Shown here: positions 27,435-36,894 of the stretch, in pieces | Position numbering within the stretch: position 1 is the stretch's first letter | How the letters are laid out: every line of letters begins with the position of its first letter | NCBI RefSeq assembly: GCF_001373415.1 | Contig: NZ_CDSE01000025.1 | Span: forward strand, 1-64,000 | Reading direction: 5' to 3' | Source: Paenibacillus dakarensis | GTDB taxonomy: Bacteria > Bacillota > Bacilli > Paenibacillales > Paenibacillaceae | Length of the DNA: 64,000 nt | The notes under the pieces: generated by a model | Seen by the model: only the letters and a program-made list of their open reading frames with translations | Told to the model about the DNA's origin: nothing | The model's database searches: none | Translations under genes and position numbers: made by a program

Positions 27435-29831
27435 CTAGCCCTGTGATTCGCTGAATGCTGCTCCCCGATTAGAAGAAGAGGCTATGATCCCTTCCACTTG
27501 AATCCGTTCTTCTTCGGTCACCACAGACAATTCTGATATACCTGGCGCAACCCATGATATCCCCTTCGGAAAAGATGCCTGGAAACGGCAAACCCCAGAC
27601 TGATCTCTTTTCCACTCTGCTCGGATTTCGCCTTGTTGAAGAATCACGGAGCCTTCTGCCCATTCGATCCCTTCCACGATCGTTGGATTCAATGAGACTG
27701 CACCAATACCTGACGTAGAAACATCAATCCCCAGCAGTTCCTTACTCAACAGATACGTAGGCGATGCTCCCCAGCCATGACAGAGGCTTACGGGAATTGC
27801 ATCCTGTAAATAGGTTGGAGTATGGCCCATGTAAGGACTTGGTATTGTGGAGAACGGTAAATCCGGATCGAATGTTTCCCACCAGGTCGTAGCTCCCCGA
27901 TCCAGCATATCACCCCAATATTTACGGATGAGAACGATTGCCTCCTCTGAATATCCATTCGCAAAAAGCGTCTCCAATACAATATGGTAAAAGAAAGCTC
28001 CTCGAATACTAGGCAAACGTCCTGAAAGATAATGATTCTGTATAAATTCAGCAGCCTCTGTCTTATCCATGATGCCGGACCATGCCGCTGCAAAATTGGT
28101 CTGTGCGGTTATACTGGAAGACAACCCTTGATCGGTCATGCAATCCGCGTAAATCGAGGTCTGAGGTATACGCAGCAAATCGCGAATCGTTCCGCGAAGC
28201 TTTATCGCTTTTTGCTGAAAGTTTATATGTTCTTCTTGCTCTCCAAGTTCCTTTGCCAAAAACGAAGCCGTCATCAAAAATTTATAATAAAAGCACGAGA
28301 TTGCGGTTACCCGGTCTTTACGTTCAATATCATCAGACCAGTCAATGAAACACCACATGCCATCCCGATCCGCCTTAGCAAAGAGACCTGCTTCATCCTC
28401 CTGATTCTTAAACCAGCCGGCAAGCTTTGTTATATTGGGCCAAACTTCTTTCAGAAATGCGGTATCTTTCGTAAATGCATAGTATTCGGATATGCCGAAC
28501 AGCCAATGGGCACAGAAATCCGGCAGTAAGAAAGAGTTCTGCTGAGGTCCGGTGCCTGGAATGGAACCATCTTCATTTTGTATTCTGGCAGCTTGCAGCA
28601 GTGACTTTCTTACAAGCGAAGGATCACTGAGTGTCTGATATACAACCTTCGCCATGACTACGGAATCCGCAACCCATAGCGCGCCTTCCCGGTAAGGACA
28701 ATCTTCAAAATGATTCTGACTGTTAACAATCGTTGTGTAGCGGCCTGTCTCCCAAATGCGGTTTAACTTCTCATCACTACAGCGAAAATATCCCTCTTCG
28801 TTGTATGGATAATGAACAAATCTCATAAGAAGATTATGAACTTGAATGGGAACCGGTGTCGCCATTACGGAAACCTTCAGATAGCGGAAGGCCCGCCTCC
28901 CGAATGGGGTCAACTTATTTATTCCTTTTCGCAAAAGGTAGGTGTCCATAAGCGACATTTCTAGTGATTCACCATAGAACAGCTGCAGTACTCCACCTTC
29001 TTCTGCAACGACTTCGATCTCCGGGTAGCCCACAACCTCAGCTCCGAAGTCAAATGTAATTTGCGGAATGGACCCGGGTATGGAAGCATCCATACTGAGT
29101 TCAGCTTTATCCTTGCCTGAATATACTACAGAATCCGAACCCGATATGGCCCCTTTATAGGGCTCCGCTGAAACAACAGCAACAGGTGCAACAAGCGTTT
29201 GCTTCAAATAAGGAATTTCCCTGGCAATGAGCCGAGGCCATGGCGAGTCTGGTTGCTCAGCATCAGCAATGGATACAGCGTTCGGCCATAGAGAGTCGTC
29301 GTAACGGATCTGCTCCCAGCCATCATCCTTTGACATATCAATGATTTCGCGGTATCCACCCCACATGTGCAGTCGGCTCACTTCCTCCCTCCACCTTGGG
29401 GAACGCCTGCATTTCCAATCAGAGCTGCTGGCAATAATCTGTGCACGGGTTTCATCTTCAACATCGCTAACCGATTCATACAAATCCAGCTGACATATGA
29501 GCCCTCCTGGGCCCTGAAGCTGGTTCGTAACAATTCTATCAGTCCCAAAATTATGTGCAGTAACCGCAACCACATTCGTACCATCATTCAAATATCCAGA
29601 AATATCATAGGTGTCAAAAGTCATCCATAAAAGATCCGATGGCGCCGGTCCTCTGCCTACCTCTATGCCGTTAATGAATAGTTTATAGGATTGATTCGCA
29701 GAAATCCGGGCCACTGCTGAAGTTACAGGCAGGGTCACCTCAAAGGCTTTTCTGGCTTCTACATATACATTATTATCTGATGAATACCCTGACGCCCAGA
29801 TCCATTTTGCCTTCCAGCTTTCTTTAATCAT
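27435..29831 (-). CDS. GH78 alpha-L-rhamnosidase family protein, cytoplasmic
   Basis: A 798-residue protein. I start at ATG 29831 (MIKESWKAKWIWAS), 7 nt after GGAGGT; the frame runs upstream into the preceding gene. It has no signal peptide. Domains in order: N-terminal beta domains (1-~330), the (alpha/alpha)6 catalytic domain, and a C-terminal beta domain. Likely catalytic acids are Asp377 and Glu382 in EDCPYREGALW and the general base Glu652 in WWETFD; SLCHGWGA follows. It hydrolyses alpha-L-rhamnosides. It lies 53 nt after the GH99/71-like gene and is probably in the same operon. Confidence 0.9.
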   Translation of the reverse strand: MIKESWKAKWIWASGYSSDNNVYVEARKAFEVTLPVTSAVARISANQSYKLFINGIEVGRGPAPSDLLWMTFDTYDISGYLNDGTNVVAVTAHNFGTDRIVTNQLQGPGGLICQLDLYESVSDVEDETRAQIIASSSDWKCRRSPRWREEVSRLHMWGGYREIIDMSKDDGWEQIRYDDSLWPNAVSIADAEQPDSPWPRLIAREIPYLKQTLVAPVAVVSAEPYKGAISGSDSVVYSGKDKAELSMDASIPGSIPQITFDFGAEVVGYPEIEVVAEEGGVLQLFYGESLEMSLMDTYLLRKGINKLTPFGRRAFRYLKVSVMATPVPIQVHNLLMRFVHYPYNEEGYFRCSDEKLNRIWETGRYTTIVNSQNHFEDCPYREGALWVADSVVMAKVVYQTLSDPSLVRKSLLQAARIQNEDGSIPGTGPQQNSFLLPDFCAHWLFGISEYYAFTKDTAFLKEVWPNITKLAGWFKNQEDEAGLFAKADRDGMWCFIDWSDDIERKDRVTAISCFYYKFLMTASFLAKELGEQEEHINFQQKAIKLRGTIRDLLRIPQTSIYADCMTDQGLSSSITAQTNFAAAWSGIMDKTEAAEFIQNHYLSGRLPSIRGAFFYHIVLETLFANGYSEEAIVLIRKYWGDMLDRGATTWWETFDPDLPFSTIPSPYMGHTPTYLQDAIPVSLCHGWGASPTYLLSKELLGIDVSTSGIGAVSLNPTIVEGIEWAEGSVILQQGEIRAEWKRDQSGVCRFQASFPKGISWVAPGISELSVVTEEERIQVEGIIASSSNRGAAFSESQG

Positions 29832-29884
29832 GTCAATACCTCCAACGTATGCATAGAAAGTCTGATTTGAAACTCCGTTCCCGT

Positions 29885-31588
29885 TCAAACTGATTCTTTA
29901 TACACAAAGTTCATTCGCCCTTTCGGCGCTGTGTCGCCATATTGATAGAAATCCATGATATTTCCTTCATTCTGCATATGATCAACCCACTTAAATTCAA
30001 TCCAGATTCCCTCATCCGGATCATTTACTCCGAGCATAACCCGTGGCACCTCGATTTGCATTTCATTATCCTGGACAATGTATGATATCTCAGAAACCTG
30101 CTCCCAATTCCATCCACCTGAACTCCGCTCCAGCCATGTTGTTCTTTCATCCTTGACTTTCCTGTTGACGATGTAGTGATACCCCTCCCATCCGAAGTCC
30201 CGCTGCCTTCGGTTCCGAATCAACAGCATCATCCAGTTAGGATCTGTATATGGTGAGATGGGCTCTCTGGTTTGTACATAAAAATATAAGTTTTCATTCG
30301 TATGCGCTGCTTTTAATAGGACAAAATCATTTCTACCTGTGCCATCGATATATAAATGACTTCCATAGCCTGCATGTCTTCGGTGGCCTGTGTCCCCCTT
30401 AAAATCCTTATACTCCTCAGCTATTATGTGCCATGTGTCAAAATCAGGCTTTGCATTTAAGGTGATCGTTCGGTTTAAGCTGTTATCCCGATTGGATATT
30501 CCTTTAAAGCGGCGAATGTACCCGATCATTTGCATAAAATAGTGGTCCACATACCCGCCCTTCATCGGCTCAATATCCCGACTAAAATTAAGTGTAGCTT
30601 GATCTACGAACAATACAGGGCGCTCAGACGTCCCTTTCAGGCGCATCGCAATCCATTCATTCCAGCCTGTAACGAAGATCATCGTTGGGTCTTCATTCAA
30701 TGCGAACTCCCACTGCTCAGCTATATTCATGCCTTGATCTAGGGAAGGATCCTCCGTTTCTTCTCTGCCCTCATGGTAATCCCTACCCCAGTTGTTTCCA
30801 TACTGGTAAAACGGAGTATCACTCATTGCTACGCTTGGATGCTGTGCAACAGAAACATTAATGATCTCCTTCTCGCCCTCATCGTTATAGAACACCCGCT
30901 GCGGACGCTGAAATTCAATCCACGGGAAGCCGTTCGTCTTAGCCGCTTGATTAGGCCATTGATTGCGGCGAAACGTATAGAAATTACGCTGTTCTTCATC
31001 GCATTCTTCGGGATCGCTGATAATCAAAGGTTTGCCTTTATAGTGGAACCAGAGATGTTTATATCGACCCGGTTTATAAATATCATCATATATTTCCGAG
31101 ACCGTCTGCCCGGCATTTGTATTCGTATAGAAAGCAAATTTAGGAACCTTGAAACCTTGATTATATATTTCGTCCATCACGCTGAAGAGTTCATCATAAA
31201 CCTTTTTATATATCTCTGCATTCGTTGTGTCAAAGACTAAGAAGTCAATACCGGCACTCGTAAGTAATTGCACATGTTTGCGCAGTACCCAGGAATCGTC
31301 GCCTAAATAGTATCCATACAACGGTTCTCCCCAAAAGTGAAATGAATTCTCTGGTCCCCAAGCCGGATGCCCTGGATCGTGCACAGCCTCAGGCCACTGT
31401 GAGAGGATCTTGGTGTTGTCATATGGTCCGGCTGTACCATGCTGACCTAACCAGAGAAAGTAGAATATGCCCACATACCGGTTTTCGCGTAAAGGACCCG
31501 CGTCCTTAATTGAAGGAAGTTCCCGCCCAAGTCCATCGATGCCTCCACATTGATCGAAAAGCAGGAGTTCTCCTCTTCTTTTCGCCAT
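29885..31588 (-). CDS. GH99/GH71-like TIM-barrel glycoside hydrolase, putative
   Basis: A 567-residue protein from ATG 31588 (MAKRRGELLLFDQCGG); the frame upstream to 31657 lacks a ribosome binding site. No signal peptide, so cytoplasmic. Residues ~35-340 look like a GH99/71-type barrel: YVGIFYFLWLG near the start, DFLVFDTTN in mid-barrel and FVTGWNEWIAM at its end, the TGWNEW motif being shared with GH99-like and WbsX proteins. Residues ~390-560 form a beta-sandwich resembling carbohydrate-binding modules (YFYVQTREPISPYTDPNWM). Substrate unknown. First gene of the GH pair; degenerate AAGTATACTT-like sites lie upstream. Confidence 0.7.
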   Translation of the reverse strand: MAKRRGELLLFDQCGGIDGLGRELPSIKDAGPLRENRYVGIFYFLWLGQHGTAGPYDNTKILSQWPEAVHDPGHPAWGPENSFHFWGEPLYGYYLGDDSWVLRKHVQLLTSAGIDFLVFDTTNAEIYKKVYDELFSVMDEIYNQGFKVPKFAFYTNTNAGQTVSEIYDDIYKPGRYKHLWFHYKGKPLIISDPEECDEEQRNFYTFRRNQWPNQAAKTNGFPWIEFQRPQRVFYNDEGEKEIINVSVAQHPSVAMSDTPFYQYGNNWGRDYHEGREETEDPSLDQGMNIAEQWEFALNEDPTMIFVTGWNEWIAMRLKGTSERPVLFVDQATLNFSRDIEPMKGGYVDHYFMQMIGYIRRFKGISNRDNSLNRTITLNAKPDFDTWHIIAEEYKDFKGDTGHRRHAGYGSHLYIDGTGRNDFVLLKAAHTNENLYFYVQTREPISPYTDPNWMMLLIRNRRQRDFGWEGYHYIVNRKVKDERTTWLERSSGGWNWEQVSEISYIVQDNEMQIEVPRVMLGVNDPDEGIWIEFKWVDHMQNEGNIMDFYQYGDTAPKGRMNFVYKESV

Positions 31589-31698
31589 CCTTATAACCTT
31601 CCTCTCTTTATGAGCATTGCCACCGTTAGATCGAACATTCTTCAATATCAAGTTCAATCCTTATTAATATCAAAGCTCAGATGAGATGTGACACATTA

Positions 31699-31729
31699 AA
31701 GTATTCTTATTATAACCATAATATACTTA
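31699..31729 (-). promoter_or_regulatory. Degenerate operator pair upstream of the GH99/71-like gene
   Basis: AAGTATTCTT (31699-31708) and AATATACTTA (31720-31729) differ by one to three bases from the AAGTATACTT palindrome seen at the other glycan-locus promoters. They lie ~110-140 nt before the start codon. Confidence 0.4.
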
Positions 31730-31761
31730 ATAGGTTATTTTGACAACTAAATATACAAAAC

Positions 31762-31800
31762 AAAAAAAAGACTGCAATGCCACTTAGAGCATCGCAGTCC
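31762..31800 (-). terminator. Terminator of the DUF5722-like gene
   Basis: On the minus strand, GACTGCGATGCT / AGTGGCATTGCAGTC pair imperfectly and are followed by T8, 34 nt after the stop codon. Confidence 0.88.
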
Positions 31801-31833
31801 CAGATTGATTTCAATCCTTATACGTTCAATCCA

Positions 31834-34800
31834 TTAAAGTGGAAATATAAAGTCACGGGCACCGAGCTTAAGTGTCAATTTGGGGTCAATTCCTGGAATA
31901 GGATTGTAGCTGCTTACTTCGAGTGTAAACGTCTTGCTCCCCCCTGTTTCGATATCATGCAGCGAAATGCTGCACGGACATGCTTGTAATTCCTTAGACG
32001 GTTCTACTTGTAATTTCTTCAGCTTTTGGGTACCGTGATTCGTTACCGTAACCGAAATTTTTGTGCCAATCTCAAGTTCTGGAGATAACTTACTGACATG
32101 AGTATCAACATTGGCATAATCCTTATCAACCTTGACCTTTCCTGCGAAAGTGGCTTCATCTATCCAAAGCTGACCCCTCCAGGGGTCTCCACCTTCTGAG
32201 CGCACCCAAATTTTCACACGGTCTACTGACTTCGCGCCCTTCCAGCCTTCAAGCGGCAGTGCCAGCTGCTGCCATCCCTTTGATGGATCGAGTATTGCCG
32301 TACCTTCTACAGAATCAAATCCGCTGTAAACCATAAACTTTGCAACATATTTTTTATCCGGATTGGCATTTGGAAGCTGTACCGCTGCTGTGAAATATGG
32401 TGTTTTCCTCACATCAACCGGTTTATCAAACGTTTTCTGCACGCCTGACCAGTTCAAGGAATAAAGACTGCCGATGCTTGCTCTAAGATATCCTTCGCCC
32501 TGAAAGGCATCCCCCGTCTCATTAATCACAGTTCCTACATTTTCGGATGCCACGTATCCGTCTGCGCCGGATTCAAATCCTCCGTCCTTGATGACCTTGT
32601 CAGCTTTAAGTATAAAGTCCATCCCTTTCGTTATAGGCCTTTGACGGTCTTGAAGAAGTGCAGGATCGAAGTTAGGGATGGCATCTTTCCAATCCTTTAT
32701 ACCGATGATCTCTTTCGCAAATTCAGTTACCTCAAGTGAACGATCCGTATCGATATATTTAAAGACATCATAAATATACTTATGCTGATCCGGTGTTACA
32801 ACCGTGTTAGGTGCATGCGTCCATAACCCGAGGTTTAAACCGCCTTCCTCACCATGGTCAACATGCCGATGCAGGATGAAGGCGTCAATACCATCGAGAA
32901 ATTTAACTTTATAATAAGCGTAAGCATAAGCCGCAGCTTGGAGTTTCTGATGTTCTTCTGAATTGGTTAAGCTGTGGAACCCTTGTTCTGACAACATAAT
33001 CCGCCGCATTTCCCCATTAAAGAGATAATCATCCTGCTTCATATAATCCACTAACACTTCCAGGTTCTTGAAGGTAATGCGCTGTGTATCAAATGAATCC
33101 GTTGCTGTCGAGTCATTCCAGAACCGTGGATTAAATAAATCCTCTGGATAAGGATGTGGGGCAATATTCCATGAGAAGTTCCCTTCAGCATGAGACATTG
33201 ATATTAAGCGATCAACAATAACCTTATTATCATACTTCCAGGTAGAATCATCACTGAGTTTCTCATTCCAAAAATGGTCAAGTGACACATAAGTCCTGGC
33301 ATTCGCATAGGTAGACTTCACAATGCTATCAACTAAACGAAGGGTTTGAGCATACTCACGAACATAGGCATCCACATGCTTGGGCCCCATGTTGTTCCAT
33401 ACTTTGTTCTGGCCCACTTCATTTCCGACAATGTAGTTAACGGCTCTGCCGTACTGTCCGTTTGGCATAGAATAACGCTCTGCTATAAATTGGGTAGCCG
33501 CCTTCACATATTTAACGCCAATCTCATTAGACGTGTTTAATGCATAGACGGTTCCACCAGGCTCCGAGTCCGGATGAATTAAGTATTCGTTAGCCGAATC
33601 CGGATCCTTCGTATTGTACATGATCAATATGAGAGAGACGATCATTCCATTGTCAGACAAGCTTTTAACCCCAATGTCTAACTGCTCGATTCTGCTCTTA
33701 CGGAAGTAAAAGGTTTCACCTTCCACTTCGTATGGAATCGTGTTCTCCGGATGATTATTTGATTTATACATCAGTTCGTTGTACGGAACATTTAATGCTG
33801 CATGGCTAATACCAAGTTCTTGTGCGTCTGCCGTCATCTGAACCTGCAGCCCTTTAATGCTCTGTGCCTCCGGATATGCTTCATGATTACCAGCCAAAAC
33901 TTCCGCATTCGTGATGTATTGCGGTGCATCAATCGGTTCATAACTGCCGTCAGGCAGTCTTGCTGCTACCACAAATTTAGAATACAGGCGGCTTCGCTGT
34001 CCGTCTTTGATGTCACTCTCGAAGCGAAATGTATTTGCAAGCGCCGTATCAGCCAGAGGGAGCTTATGCACAAGATCGGTTTTCACGCTCTCGTACGTTG
34101 CCAACTCTAACAAGTACAACCTTTCAGACGGATGAGCATCCACGAACTCCTGCTTCACTGTTCCTTCAATTACAATTCGTCCATCGCCTTCGATACGAGC
34201 CCCGGCTTTCCCGTCATAAGGCTTCTCAATTGCGGGCATCAGTCTAAGCCGGATCTCATCGAAGCTCAAAGTACCGGATGAAGCAGCAGGTATCACACGA
34301 AAACCCTTGATGACACCGTTCCACCCCATATGATCTGAAAAATTGAAATCATGTGTGAATGTTCCTTCCGAAGGAATAGTGAATGTCTTACTATTCTCTT
34401 CATTCCAATCACTCTCTTCCGTTTTCCACTGAATCTTTATATCATTAGAACCCGTTCCGTTCGTCATGGTCATTTCCATCCCGTTTCGCTTGGAGGCATC
34501 GATCTGCAGTTCCGGTGATTCGATCCAGGTGCCTTCATCATTCAGTGTATAACCCAGCTTCCCGTCAGCCGATTCCAACGATCCGTTTACAGCCGTGAAG
34601 CCTTCGGTTTCACCTTCATTATTGAAGGTCATATCAATGACATTGGTAGCTATAATATTGTCGATTTGGAAACGACCATTCCAATAATCATAACCAGGCT
34701 GACCAGGCAATACACCATCCAAATCAAAATTCTGCATAAATGAAACTTCCATTTTTGTAACAGCATTTCTTCCTGCCCAGTCAGCGAGTTTAATAAACAC

Positions 34801-35292
34801 TCGTTTCCAGCTGTCTGGCCGGATCATAGCAGTGCTTTCAAACTTATCCTCTCCACTGTACAGATTTACCTTGACTACATAATCGGCTGATCCTTGCCAT
34901 CCCCAGCTGTTCGCAGCAAATGCCATAAAGCGATAATCGGACAGATCGAGCGGCTCTTCAAACTCCCTGTAAATCGTACGCCACTCATATACCTTGACCA
35001 GATCCGGATTTTGTTCTAATGCACCGGCTCCCTCAAAGGGTGAATTAGGTCCATTCAAAATACTGGTAACATATTGTATTTCTTTTGTATTTTTCCCTGC
35101 TCTCCATGTGCCAACATCCTCTGGTGTATTAAAGTCATTAATGATCATAGCCGGAAACATATCATGTCCTGTTGTCACATGCTCAGATTCCTTCAGTTCC
35201 GGGTCGTAAGCACCAGCCGATACAACAACAGTCAGCATGACTTGAAGCAGCATAACCAAAGACATTACCATAGATACCGTTCTTAAACGCAT
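31834..35292 (-). CDS. Large secreted DUF5722-like protein, putative retaining glycoside hydrolase
   Basis: A 1152-residue exported protein. I start at ATG 35292 (MRLRTVSMVMSLVMLL), preceded by GAGGAGG. A signal peptide ends near residue 27. Residues ~30-215 form a carbohydrate-binding-like beta-sandwich and ~215-350 a second one. Residues ~365-870 form the DUF5722-like core, which reads as an (alpha/beta)8 barrel. Glu625 in YIVGNEVGQ and Glu769 in MLSEQGF occupy the places of acid/base and nucleophile in clan GH-A enzymes (inference). A further CBM-like domain (~900-1060) and a C-terminal beta domain follow. It is the only secreted enzyme of the locus and probably attacks the polymer outside the cell. 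Confidence 0.78.
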   Translation of the reverse strand: MRLRTVSMVMSLVMLLQVMLTVVVSAGAYDPELKESEHVTTGHDMFPAMIINDFNTPEDVGTWRAGKNTKEIQYVTSILNGPNSPFEGAGALEQNPDLVKVYEWRTIYREFEEPLDLSDYRFMAFAANSWGWQGSADYVVKVNLYSGEDKFESTAMIRPDSWKRVFIKLADWAGRNAVTKMEVSFMQNFDLDGVLPGQPGYDYWNGRFQIDNIIATNVIDMTFNNEGETEGFTAVNGSLESADGKLGYTLNDEGTWIESPELQIDASKRNGMEMTMTNGTGSNDIKIQWKTEESDWNEENSKTFTIPSEGTFTHDFNFSDHMGWNGVIKGFRVIPAASSGTLSFDEIRLRLMPAIEKPYDGKAGARIEGDGRIVIEGTVKQEFVDAHPSERLYLLELATYESVKTDLVHKLPLADTALANTFRFESDIKDGQRSRLYSKFVVAARLPDGSYEPIDAPQYITNAEVLAGNHEAYPEAQSIKGLQVQMTADAQELGISHAALNVPYNELMYKSNNHPENTIPYEVEGETFYFRKSRIEQLDIGVKSLSDNGMIVSLILIMYNTKDPDSANEYLIHPDSEPGGTVYALNTSNEIGVKYVKAATQFIAERYSMPNGQYGRAVNYIVGNEVGQNKVWNNMGPKHVDAYVREYAQTLRLVDSIVKSTYANARTYVSLDHFWNEKLSDDSTWKYDNKVIVDRLISMSHAEGNFSWNIAPHPYPEDLFNPRFWNDSTATDSFDTQRITFKNLEVLVDYMKQDDYLFNGEMRRIMLSEQGFHSLTNSEEHQKLQAAAYAYAYYKVKFLDGIDAFILHRHVDHGEEGGLNLGLWTHAPNTVVTPDQHKYIYDVFKYIDTDRSLEVTEFAKEIIGIKDWKDAIPNFDPALLQDRQRPITKGMDFILKADKVIKDGGFESGADGYVASENVGTVINETGDAFQGEGYLRASIGSLYSLNWSGVQKTFDKPVDVRKTPYFTAAVQLPNANPDKKYVAKFMVYSGFDSVEGTAILDPSKGWQQLALPLEGWKGAKSVDRVKIWVRSEGGDPWRGQLWIDEATFAGKVKVDKDYANVDTHVSKLSPELEIGTKISVTVTNHGTQKLKKLQVEPSKELQACPCSISLHDIETGGSKTFTLEVSSYNPIPGIDPKLTLKLGARDFIFPL

Positions 35293-35380
35293 CACTAATA
35301 CCTCCTCTTTAATATTCAAATGATTGTTCGGTATATAGGTTATATATTAAAGGTATTCCTTTATCAACATAAATTTATAA

Positions 35381-35390
35381 AAGTATACTT
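35381..35390 (-). promoter_or_regulatory. Operator upstream of the DUF5722-like gene
   Basis: Perfect AAGTATACTT palindrome ~90 nt before the start codon. A related AGGTATTCCT lies at 35351-35360. Same core as at 27334 and 26016-26040. Confidence 0.6.
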
Positions 35391-35609
35391 AAATAATCCT
35401 GGGGTCCTACACTGTAAATGTTTGGGGTGTCCAAGTACATATATGTTCTACAAAATTCACCCAACTTGGAGACCTACTTCAGTTAACCGGGAATGATTAC
35501 AAATACCCTTCTTATGAACCCGTCGTGCACACTATTCCATTCCACATCGTGTAATGTTACGCTGGGTTATATATGTAATTTCCATCCGCCATATCTGAAG
35601 GAGCGTGAA
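35391..35609. other. Divergent intergenic region, no gene seen
   Basis: The full gap between the DUF5722 and SDR genes (35293-35609) holds the operator at 35381 and the SDR ribosome binding site AAGGAG at ~35598. A TCCAAGT...ACTTGGA inverted repeat lies near 35429-35469 with a ~27-nt loop. No further coding sequence or RNA is recognisable. Confidence 0.5.
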
Positions 35610-36467
35610 ATGATGGGACCGTTTGCTAAAGACTTGCTGCAGGACAAGGTTGTGTTGATCACTGGAGGAGCCACAGGGCTGGGCCGGGCTATTGCTGAGA
35701 AGTTTTTAGAGCTAGGGGCTAAGCTTGCGATCTGCGGGCGTCGTGAAGAAGTACTGAAGGCTGCAGCCGAAGATATGAGCAAACTTGGTCATCAAGTGTA
35801 TTACAAGAGCTGTGATGTCCGTGACCCGGCACAAGTTCAACAACTTGTTAAAGATGTAGAGTTCCATTTCGGAAACATAGACGTGCTGGTCAACAATGCG
35901 GCGGGTAATTTCATTAGTCCAACAGAACGTCTCTCCCACAGGGCAGTGGATGCTGTGCTGAACATCGTATTGCACGGGACCTTTTATACGACGCTGGAAG
36001 TTGGTAAGCGATGGATCGACCAAGGAATTACCGGTACGATGCTGAATATTGTTACGACCTATGCTTCAACCGGGTCCGGCTTCGTTGTTCCTTCGGCTGC
36101 GGCAAAAGCCGGCGTGCTTGCGTTAACCCGTTCTCTGGCTGTAGAATGGGCCCCTTACGGAATTCGTCAGGTAGCCATTGCTCCCGGACCGTTTCCAACG
36201 GAGGGTGCATGGTCAAGGCTGTCCCCGACGCCTGAATTCGAGCAGAAGATGATTAACCGTGTTCCCCTGTCACGGGTAGGTGATCCAGAAGAGCTAAGCA
36301 ATCTGGCAGCTTATCTTATTTCGGATTACGCCGGATATATAAACGGGGATGTCATAACGATCGATGGCGGCGAATGGCTTAAAGGAGCGGGGCAGTTTAA
36401 CGAGCTGCTGGACGTATCAGATGAACAGTGGGATGATCTCGCTAAATTAACTCGTAAAGGGAAGTAA
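35610..36467 (+). CDS. SDR oxidoreductase, 2,4-dienoyl-CoA reductase-like
   Basis: A 285-residue short-chain dehydrogenase starting at ATG 35610, 6 nt after AAGGAG; the frame upstream has no ribosome binding site. The cofactor loop is TGGATGLG and the NNAAGNF motif is present. The active-site region reads VVPSAAAKAGVLALTRSLAVEWA, with the Lys but no Tyr four residues before it. That is characteristic of dienoyl-CoA reductases rather than loss of function. GPFPTEGAW and a C-terminal GDVITIDGGEWL also fit. Expected role: NADPH-dependent reduction in unsaturated fatty-acid oxidation. Unrelated in function to its neighbours. Confidence 0.87.
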   Translation: MMGPFAKDLLQDKVVLITGGATGLGRAIAEKFLELGAKLAICGRREEVLKAAAEDMSKLGHQVYYKSCDVRDPAQVQQLVKDVEFHFGNIDVLVNNAAGNFISPTERLSHRAVDAVLNIVLHGTFYTTLEVGKRWIDQGITGTMLNIVTTYASTGSGFVVPSAAAKAGVLALTRSLAVEWAPYGIRQVAIAPGPFPTEGAWSRLSPTPEFEQKMINRVPLSRVGDPEELSNLAAYLISDYAGYINGDVITIDGGEWLKGAGQFNELLDVSDEQWDDLAKLTRKGK

Positions 36468-36658
36468 TAATGCAATGCAATACTTTATCTAAACTCAAGC
36501 ATAAATAAGTCCTTCTTACACCAGCAGAGAATTGGAGTAGAGATCAAGATCATAAAACAAGTTGTTCCGAATCTTGAACAGAAGTGGTACTACGCTTAAT
36601 TGAAGTGCAAGGATAATATCCCGGTACTGATTCGAAACTTAAGATCAAAGCAAATTAT

Positions 36659-36757
36659 GAAGAGTGTACCAAGACCGTGGGGTACCACCGAATACAGGAT
36701 GAGTGGAATTGTCAATTTCATCTTGTGGTGAATCACATATTATATAAAAGGTATCGA
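36659..36757 (+). pseudogene. Possible remnant of an IS200/IS605-type TnpA N-terminus
   Basis: One reading frame gives DEWNCQFHLVV (from about 36698), which resembles the WNCKYHIVF block at the start of IS200-type Y1 transposases. It has no start codon context and stops at 36758. The match is short, so this is a weak call. Confidence 0.3.
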
Positions 36758-36869
36758 TGATGTACAAAGAAGAATTGAAAAATTCATTCGATTTCATAAT
36801 AAAGGTAGAGCCCAGCGAAAGTTAAACAAGCTGATTCCTGCAGAGTACAGGAACCAGCTTGTAGGCTAA
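36732..36869 (+). pseudogene. Remnant of an IS3-family transposase (OrfB C-terminus)
   Basis: The frame reads GIDDVQRRIEKFIRFHNKGR, then AQRKLNKLIPAEYRNQLVG and stop. This is the conserved end of IS3-family integrase-type transposases (YIxFYNxxRxQxKLNxLSPxEYRxQ). An in-frame stop lies just upstream at 36729, and the catalytic DDE region is absent, so only the tail survives. It sits in a 600-nt gene-free gap together with the structured repeat at 36895. Confidence 0.75.
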
Positions 36870-36894
36870 GATGATTTAAAGATCTATTCTTCAA

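Noticed and set aside
35610-36467. SDR without the usual Tyr-x3-Lys Tyr, possibly a dead enzyme
   Set aside because: The SAAAKAG pattern with Lys but no Tyr at that place is normal for the 2,4-dienoyl-CoA reductase group, so it is not evidence of inactivation.
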